Below, piece after piece: positions 58,117-64,000 of a DNA stretch of 64,000 nucleotides. Each line of letters opens with the position of its first letter. Within the stretch, counting starts at the first letter, position 1. Under the pieces are notes generated by a model. It was not told the DNA's origin. It searched no databases and was given only the letters and a program-made list of their open reading frames with translations. Position numbers and translations under genes: made by a program. The stretch comes from Bacteroidales bacterium (GTDB taxonomy: Bacteria; Bacteroidota; Bacteroidia; Bacteroidales; UBA932), in contig JAGBSL010000015.1 in the NCBI GenBank assembly GCA_017631875.1, positions 7,924 through 71,923 on the forward strand. The letters are read 5' to 3'.

Positions 58117-59025
58117 ATGTCCGAATACCATAACCCCGTACTGCTCGATGAAAGCATTTCCGCTTTGATCGGCTCCCCTAAAGGAATATATGCTGACGCC
58201 ACCTTCGGTGGAGGCGGACACACTTCGGAAATCCTTAGAAGGATAGACCCGGAGGGACGTGTCATCTCGTTTGACCGAGACAGCGACGCTATAGCAAACA
58301 AGCCCGACGATGACCGTCTGACACTGATCAGAAGCGACTTCAGGTGGATACAGAACCATATCCTCCATCAGGGCTACAGAGACGGCATAGACGGCATCCT
58401 CGCCGACCTCGGAGTCTCATCGCACCAGTTTGACACAGCTGAGAGAGGCTTCTCGTTCAGATACGAAGCTCCGCTGGACATGAGGATGAACCAGGAGGCT
58501 CAGACCACTGCAGCCGACATCGTGAACAGCTACAGCATAGAGGATCTCGAAAAGATACTGAGACTATACGGCGAAGTCGACAACAGCAGAAGAATAGCTC
58601 AGCTGATCTGCAAGGCAAGGGAGCTCTCCCCTATCCAAACTACCGGAGAACTCGGAAAAGCCATCGAAAGCGTCCTGCCGAAATTCGCAGAACACAAATT
58701 CCTCGCAAAGGTCTACCAGGCGCTCAGGATAGAGGTCAACCAGGAGATGAAGTCTCTTGAGAAATTCCTCATCGGAGCGGCGAAGTCCCTGAAGCCTGGA
58801 GGAAAGCTCGTGATAATAACCTATCACTCGCTCGAAGACAGAATGGTCAAGAACTTCATCAAGGCCGGCAACATCGACGGAAAGGTTGAGAAAGACTTCT
58901 ACGGCAATGCCACAGCACCGCTCAAGGCGGTCAACCGCAAGCCGATACTTCCACAGGAAGAGGAAATAGCATCAAATACCAGAGCACGAAGTGCAAAACT
59001 AAGAATTGCAGAGAAAAGCTTGTAA
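58117..59025 (+). CDS. rsmH: 16S rRNA (cytosine1402-N4)-methyltransferase
   Basis: The start is the ATG at 58117 (MSEYHNPVLLDESI), preceded by a strong Shine-Dalgarno AAGGAGG at 58104-58110, rare in this genome; the longer open frame to 58000 overlaps mraZ. The 302-aa protein has SAM-site DATFGGGGHTSEIL, then ADLGVSSHQFD and the C-terminal VIITYHSLEDRMVKNF. It methylates 16S C1402. Confidence 0.95.
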   Translation: MSEYHNPVLLDESISALIGSPKGIYADATFGGGGHTSEILRRIDPEGRVISFDRDSDAIANKPDDDRLTLIRSDFRWIQNHILHQGYRDGIDGILADLGVSSHQFDTAERGFSFRYEAPLDMRMNQEAQTTAADIVNSYSIEDLEKILRLYGEVDNSRRIAQLICKARELSPIQTTGELGKAIESVLPKFAEHKFLAKVYQALRIEVNQEMKSLEKFLIGAAKSLKPGGKLVIITYHSLEDRMVKNFIKAGNIDGKVEKDFYGNATAPLKAVNRKPILPQEEEIASNTRARSAKLRIAEKSL

Positions 59026-59028
59026 CCA

Positions 59029-59376
59029 ATGGGAACAGAAACACAAAAGGAAAAACTTACGGTAGAAAAAGTCTACAAGGCGATGCTCAGCGGAAATCTG
59101 ATGATACTGCTGGGCGTAGACAAACTGTTGCCGTATATTCTCGTGCTATTCGTTCTCGGATGGATCAATATCTTCATGAACTACAGGATCGAACAGGTCA
59201 TGGCAGAGGTCGAGAAGAACAAGATCACTCTGGAAAACTACAGAATATACCACGCTCAGAAAACTTACCAGTTCGTAAAGATGGGAAGAATAAGCACGGT
59301 AGAAGATATGCTCGAACAGAAAGGCTCACAGTTGAGCGCTCCTATAAAACCAGCAGAAACAATCATTATAGACTAA
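59029..59376 (+). CDS. FtsL-like cell-division protein
   Basis: The 115-aa protein has a cytoplasmic N-terminus, one helix (LPYILVLFVLGWINIFM) and a periplasmic coiled-coil-like segment (EQVMAEVEKNKITLENYRIY). Size, topology and position between rsmH and ftsI identify it as the Bacteroidota FtsL-like protein. It would form the FtsQLB complex with the FtsB-like protein at 29064. Confidence 0.85.
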   Translation: MGTETQKEKLTVEKVYKAMLSGNLMILLGVDKLLPYILVLFVLGWINIFMNYRIEQVMAEVEKNKITLENYRIYHAQKTYQFVKMGRISTVEDMLEQKGSQLSAPIKPAETIIID

Positions 59377-59382
59377 GCGAAG

Positions 59383-61521
59383 ATGGCAAAGATGGACATT
59401 GAAACACGCAAAGAAAAGGAAAAGAACAAACCAAGCAGAGTTCTTATGCACCTTCGCTACCTCTTCATGCTGGCCTCATTCGTTGTGGTGGGCAAAATCA
59501 TATACCTACAATATATATGGGAGCCAAACCCTAAATTTGTGAAGGACTTCAAGCCAGCAAAGCAGAAGGAAATCATAGAGCCCGAAAGAGGCTCCATCAT
59601 GGATCATAACGGCAGACTGCTGGCAATCTCAACTCCTCTATATAACATCCGAATGGACTGCTATGTACAGAAAGAGCACAACGAGCAGGACAAGGAGAAG
59701 GGTGCTGCGGCCGAGGAAGAATGGCTTGAGAAGGCTCGACTGCTGTCCGGAGGACTGGCAAGAACACTCCAGGAACCCGGCAAAGACTCCCTCTATTACT
59801 GGAATCTGATCCGCAAGAGCAGGACAGAGAAGAAAAGATACGTCAGTATTGCAAGAAACATAGATCACGGAGTCCTGCTAGAACTTCAGGAACTGCCTCT
59901 GTTCAACCTCCCGGCACACAAGGGAGGTCTCATCGTTGAAAAGGTGGACAGACGTCTGTATCCTTACGGCGGTCTCGCCAGACGCGTGATAGGATATGTG
60001 AAGAATAATGATGACACCAGCGCGATCCATGTCGGAATCGAGGGTAAATACCATTACCTTCTCCACGGAACAAAGGGAGTTGCATGGACAAAGAAGACCG
60101 ACAACTGGAAAAACATAGAGGACAAGGACAGCACGTATGTATCCGCACAGGACGGTGCCGACATCATAACCACCCTCGACATCAACATGCAGGACATCGC
60201 AGACAAGGCTTTGAGGAAGCATATGGCTGCTAACCGAAACATCAAGGAAGGATGCGTCGTTATCATGGATGTTGAGACCGGAGCTATCAGAGCGATGGTC
60301 AACCTCCAGAAGGATAGCCTCGGGAACTATGTCGAGACATTCAACATGGCTGCAGGACGTCCCGCTGAACCGGGATCGGTCTTCAAGGCCGTAACGCTGA
60401 CCACTCTGCTTGAGGACAAGAAAGTTGGACTCGAGTCAAGGATCCCTACAAACAAAGGTATCATGGAGGAGTATCCGCTGAAAGAAGTGGCACAGGACCA
60501 ATATATTGTAAACTACGAGAACAGGACTGGAGAGCGCACGATATCTGTGATTCACGGATTCCAGATTTCTTCCAACTATGTATTCCGCCGCTTGGTAAAG
60601 GATCACTACGGGGAAAATCCGGAAGAGTTCACAAGTCGTCTGCACTCTTACAACCTCGGCGCCAACTTCGATTTTGAGCTTACCGAGAGAGGCAGCGGAA
60701 AGCCAAGCATCCCTGATCCGAGCGAAGCCGGATGGAGCAGGACAAGTCTGATTTCCTCAGCTATCGGCTACTCTGTCAAGGTAACTCCGCTACAGATCGC
60801 GACATTCTACAACGCGATAGCGAATGGAGGCAGGATGATGAAGCCGTATATCGTAGAAAGGGTAGAGCGTGACGGAGTGGCAGAAAAGACATACAGTCCT
60901 ATACTCCTCAACTCCATCTGTTCGGAAGCGACCGCGGACACACTGACCCGCGCCCTCAGAAGGGTAACCTCCGACGGAACCGCCAAAGTGCTGAAAGATG
61001 CAAGATGCACCGTTGCCGGAAAGACGGGAACTGCCCGAATGTACCTCACTCCGACAGAGCAGAAGGGCAGCAGAAATCCGTACGAGGATATCAACGGAAG
61101 GAAAAAGCATCAGGGAACATTCGTAGGATTCTTTCCTGCAGAAAAGCCTAAATACACTGCCATCGTAGTAACTTATACCGAGCTGCTTGACATGGGTGTC
61201 AATGTTTATGGAGGTGCTGCACCGGCTGCAACCTTCAAGGATATCGTAGACGGAGTATGGTCCTACGAAACAGAATGGAGCGAAGAGATCGAAGCTGACG
61301 GAAGCATTCCGGAGATGAGGGCAAGAAACATTTCTACGGACAAGACGGAAGGCTCCCCGGTTCCGGATGTAGCAGGAATGGGACTGACCGATGCGCTGTA
61401 CATGATAGAAAACTGCGGATACCTCTGTGAATACTCGGGTAGCGGCCATGTACGCAAGCAAAATCCGGCAGCAGGCACTTCTGCAAGAAAAGGACAAACG
61501 ATTAAAATTGTACTCGAATGA
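59383..61521 (+). CDS. ftsI: Division transpeptidase FtsI/PBP with C-terminal PASTA domain
   Basis: The 712-aa class B PBP has a membrane helix (about 24-46), a dimerisation domain (about 60-230) and a transpeptidase domain with SVFK (Ser 332, Lys 335), SSN (396-398) and KTG (547-549). A C-terminal PASTA domain begins near residue 655 (PVPDVAGMGLTDALYMIENC). It crosslinks septal peptidoglycan. It overlaps murE by 4 nt. Confidence 0.95.
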   Translation: MAKMDIETRKEKEKNKPSRVLMHLRYLFMLASFVVVGKIIYLQYIWEPNPKFVKDFKPAKQKEIIEPERGSIMDHNGRLLAISTPLYNIRMDCYVQKEHNEQDKEKGAAAEEEWLEKARLLSGGLARTLQEPGKDSLYYWNLIRKSRTEKKRYVSIARNIDHGVLLELQELPLFNLPAHKGGLIVEKVDRRLYPYGGLARRVIGYVKNNDDTSAIHVGIEGKYHYLLHGTKGVAWTKKTDNWKNIEDKDSTYVSAQDGADIITTLDINMQDIADKALRKHMAANRNIKEGCVVIMDVETGAIRAMVNLQKDSLGNYVETFNMAAGRPAEPGSVFKAVTLTTLLEDKKVGLESRIPTNKGIMEEYPLKEVAQDQYIVNYENRTGERTISVIHGFQISSNYVFRRLVKDHYGENPEEFTSRLHSYNLGANFDFELTERGSGKPSIPDPSEAGWSRTSLISSAIGYSVKVTPLQIATFYNAIANGGRMMKPYIVERVERDGVAEKTYSPILLNSICSEATADTLTRALRRVTSDGTAKVLKDARCTVAGKTGTARMYLTPTEQKGSRNPYEDINGRKKHQGTFVGFFPAEKPKYTAIVVTYTELLDMGVNVYGGAAPAATFKDIVDGVWSYETEWSEEIEADGSIPEMRARNISTDKTEGSPVPDVAGMGLTDALYMIENCGYLCEYSGSGHVRKQNPAAGTSARKGQTIKIVLE

Positions 61522-62993
61522 GACTCGACAAGATCATACGCAATATCGGCGGTACATACACCGCTGGTGACGGAGCAGCAGAGATCGATGCAATTTGCAG
61601 CGATTCCAGGAAAGTGACCCGCGGGTCGCTTTTCGTGGCTGTCAAGGGGTTTGCTTTCGATGGCCACGAATACATATCCAGAGCAATCGGCAAAGGCGCA
61701 AGAGCCATTGTCTACGACAATGAGCAAGCCATTGAGAATCAGAGACATGAGATCCTTGAAGAGGGCATATCCCTGATCAAGGTTGACTGTTCAAGAAAGG
61801 CTCTCGCACTTATCGCCTCTAATTTCTACGGCAATCCGTCCGAGAAGCTGACCCTTGTCGGCATCACCGGAACCAACGGCAAGACGACAACCGTGACACT
61901 GCTCTACAGGATGTTCATGGCGCTCGGATACAACTGCGGCCTGCTCTCCACAATTGCAAACTATGTCGGTACAAAAGGCACAGAGGCAGTCAACACGACA
62001 TCCGACCCTATCACCATCAATTCCATGCTGGCTGAAATGGTCGAAGCAGGTTGCGAATACTGCTTCATGGAGGTAAGTTCCATCGGAGTCGAGCAGTCAA
62101 GAGTCGATGGTCTGAAGTTCAAGGCAGGTATCTTCTCGAACCTCACCCACGACCACCTGGACTACCACAAGACATTTGCCGAGTATCTCAGGTGCAAGAA
62201 GCTGTTCTTCGACACATTGCCGGCAGATGCATATGCCATCACCAACATCGACGACAGAAACGGAATGGTGATGTTGCAGAACACAAAGGCAAAGACCGTT
62301 ACCTACTCATGCAAGAGTATCGCTGACCATACATGCAAGGTCATGGAGCAGAGCTTCGACGGCATGCTTGTAAAGATCGACGGCAGAGAGGCATGGTGCA
62401 GGCTGATAGGTATGCACAACGCATACAACCTGCTCGCGATATACACCACTGCAGTTGCATTGGGAACCGATCCGGAGGAAGTGCTGACCGCAATGAGCAC
62501 TCTGGCTCCTGCTCCAGGAAGACTTGAGAACATCAACGGTCCGAGAGATATTTCCGTGATCATCGACTACGCACACACACCTGACGCGCTTGAGAATGTA
62601 CTCAAGACACTTAGGGAAATCGCACCGGAGAGGCAGCTGATATGCGTATTCGGCTGCGGTGGAGACAGGGATAAGACCAAGAGGCCTGAGATGGGAAAGA
62701 TCGCACAGAAGATGGCTGACAGGATCATAGTCACATCAGACAACAGCCGAACCGAGAAGACAGCGGACATCATGGCCGACATCAAGGAGGGTATGGACAC
62801 GAGCGGCAAGGCCAAGTCTCTGTTCATAGAAGACAGAGAGCAGGCGATCAGGACAGCCATCATGATCGCAGACGAGGGAGCGACAATACTCCTTGCCGGC
62901 AAAGGTCACGAGACCTACCAGATAATAGGCACAGAAAAGACACACTTCGACGAAAAAGAGATAGTAACCGAAATATTTAACGAAACAAGATGA
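61518..62993 (+). CDS. murE: UDP-MurNAc-tripeptide synthetase MurE
   Basis: The 491-aa ligase adds the third amino acid to UDP-MurNAc-dipeptide. The ATP-binding motif GITGTNGKTTT is at 115-125. The amino-acid-selecting motif reads DNSR (408-411) where meso-DAP-specific enzymes usually have DNPR; the Arg that contacts DAP is kept, so DAP is still the likely substrate. Overlaps ftsI and mraY by 4 nt each. Confidence 0.95.
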   Translation: MRLDKIIRNIGGTYTAGDGAAEIDAICSDSRKVTRGSLFVAVKGFAFDGHEYISRAIGKGARAIVYDNEQAIENQRHEILEEGISLIKVDCSRKALALIASNFYGNPSEKLTLVGITGTNGKTTTVTLLYRMFMALGYNCGLLSTIANYVGTKGTEAVNTTSDPITINSMLAEMVEAGCEYCFMEVSSIGVEQSRVDGLKFKAGIFSNLTHDHLDYHKTFAEYLRCKKLFFDTLPADAYAITNIDDRNGMVMLQNTKAKTVTYSCKSIADHTCKVMEQSFDGMLVKIDGREAWCRLIGMHNAYNLLAIYTTAVALGTDPEEVLTAMSTLAPAPGRLENINGPRDISVIIDYAHTPDALENVLKTLREIAPERQLICVFGCGGDRDKTKRPEMGKIAQKMADRIIVTSDNSRTEKTADIMADIKEGMDTSGKAKSLFIEDREQAIRTAIMIADEGATILLAGKGHETYQIIGTEKTHFDEKEIVTEIFNETR

Positions 62994-64000
62994 TATACCA
63001 CCTTCTAGAAGCGCTCAAGGACCTGGATCTTCCAGGACAGGGACTGTTCCAGTACCTGTCCTTCAGGGCCATCATATCATTCACCGCAGCTCTGCTGATC
63101 TCTATCTTCGCAGGAAGAAGGATCATTTCGTGGCTGCAGAAGAAACAGATCGGCGAGACCATCCGAGATCTCGGCCTCGAGGGACAGATGCAGAAGAAAG
63201 GAACACCTACAATGGGTGGCATCATCATCTACATCTCGATTGTGATTCCGGTTCTGCTTTTCTCAGACCTTACGAACATATACACCATCCTGTTGCTTGT
63301 CAGCGCGACATGGTTCTTCCTCATCGGTTTCGCCGATGACTACATCAAGGTCTTCAAGAAGAACAAGGAAGGCATGAGTGAAAAGGGAAAGCTTGCAGGA
63401 CAGGGTCTCATGGCACTTGCAATCGGTCTGGCAGTATGTTTCAGCGACCAGATCGTAGTCAGAGAATATGTAGAGGCCTCCGACAATGCCGTCGCAATAT
63501 CAGAGCAGGTAGAAGGCAGCAACACAGCTGAGGCGGAAAGCATGGATATGGTAAAAAGCACCAAGACCACAATACCGTTTGTAAAGAGCCATGAGTTCGA
63601 CTATAAGTGGCTGTCTCCGTTCAAGGGCACATGGGGCTGGTACTGCAAATGGGCTATCTATGTACTGATGATCATCATCGTGATTACAGCATGCTCGAAC
63701 GGTGTGAACCTGACCGACGGAATGGACGGACTCGCAGCAGGAACAACCGCTATCGTTGGAGTTGTACTGGGAATCTTCGCATGGCTCGGAGGCAACATCG
63801 TGAATGCCGACTATCTCAACATCATGTACATCCCTGGCAGCGGTGAAGTCGCAGTATTTATGTCTGCACTGGTGGGAGCGCTGATCGGATTCCTTTGGTA
63901 CAATACATATCCGGCTCAGGTTTTCATGGGCGACACAGGAAGCCTCATGCTCGGAGGAATCATCGGCGTTACAGCCGTTCTGATCAGAAAGGAGCTTCTC
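62990..64000 (+). CDS. mraY: Phospho-MurNAc-pentapeptide translocase MraY, 3' end cut by window
   Basis: The visible 337 codons start at the ATG at 62990, overlapping the murE stop by 4 nt. Motifs: KKGTPTMGG, FADDYIKV, NLTDGMDGLA and the NTYPAQVFMGDTGS loop. MraY makes lipid I at the inner membrane. A ~60-residue insert (about 155-210, e.g. VEASDNAVAISEQVEGSNTA), longer than in E. coli, seems usual for Bacteroidota MraY. The C-terminal helices lie beyond the window. Confidence 0.96.
   Translation, partial: MIYHLLEALKDLDLPGQGLFQYLSFRAIISFTAALLISIFAGRRIISWLQKKQIGETIRDLGLEGQMQKKGTPTMGGIIIYISIVIPVLLFSDLTNIYTILLLVSATWFFLIGFADDYIKVFKKNKEGMSEKGKLAGQGLMALAIGLAVCFSDQIVVREYVEASDNAVAISEQVEGSNTAEAESMDMVKSTKTTIPFVKSHEFDYKWLSPFKGTWGWYCKWAIYVLMIIIVITACSNGVNLTDGMDGLAAGTTAIVGVVLGIFAWLGGNIVNADYLNIMYIPGSGEVAVFMSALVGALIGFLWYNTYPAQVFMGDTGSLMLGGIIGVTAVLIRKELL

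Overview
The window looks like a chromosomal segment of a Gram-negative member of the Bacteroidota, probably order Bacteroidales (an Alistipes- or UBA932-like gut lineage is my guess). Evidence: a SusC/RagA receptor, BACON-domain and Omp28-type lipoproteins, a Porin_10-type porin, a DUF6029-type barrel, a tandem ExbB/ExbD/ExbD set, and many start regions preceded by the Bacteroidota -7 promoter element TAnnTTTG. Shine-Dalgarno sequences are scarce; rsmH is the clearest exception. I see no transposase, integrase, CRISPR array, rRNA or tRNA. The longest gene-free stretch is 268 bp.

Layout. (A) 1-20684, minus strand: a long surface/envelope locus, read right to left. It runs TlpA-like thioredoxin, DUF6029-type barrel, three thioredoxin-fold lipoproteins, two large lipoproteins, a terminator at 9719-9740, a new promoter, a tandemly duplicated [Omp28 + BACON lipoprotein] gene pair, then a SusC receptor cut by the window edge. 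(B) 20776-23553: housekeeping genes folP, tmk and a DoxX/MauE-like membrane protein. (C) 23601-27433, minus: a satellite copy of the surface theme (892-aa lipoprotein plus a sixth Omp28-type protein), closed by a 27-bp perfect hairpin. (D) 27599-33651: purB, ftsB-like, two sugar-nucleotidyltransferases, a CPBP protease, and a MurU-like gene paired with an AmgK-like kinase fused to a RapZ C-terminal domain. (E) 33796-39815, plus: NAD salvage (pncB-pncA), a large porin, an MltF-like transglycosylase. (F) 39821-44402, minus: LolE-like permease, TPR protein, RsmF-like methylase, SRPBCC protein, pyrE. (G) 44497-56129, plus: Nudix, queA, dprA, tatD, ansA, exbB-x-exbD-exbD, alkaline phosphatase, asnS, udk, TonB-like protein. 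(H) 56259-64000: M23 endopeptidase (minus) divergent from the dcw cluster mraZ-rsmH-ftsL-ftsI-murE-mraY, cut by the window end.

The most unusual part is A plus C. Six paralogous surface lipoproteins of the Omp28/thioredoxin type each carry a different CxxC dipeptide (VN, PN, AF, TS, GP, SA). Five of the six share a near-identical sequence right after the lipidated cysteine (SGTVD-like). They are interleaved with large modular lipoproteins and sit beside a barrel with a C-terminal Cys pair and a TlpA-like protein. I read this as a candidate surface thiol-redox or adhesion/uptake system; the function is inference. A second notable item is the AmgK-RapZ(C) fusion beside a MurU-like gene, which joins cell-wall amino-sugar recycling to an amino-sugar-sensing domain. 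Intergenic spaces hold several families of palindromic dispersed repeats. One of them supplies the C-terminal codons of the RsmF-like gene.
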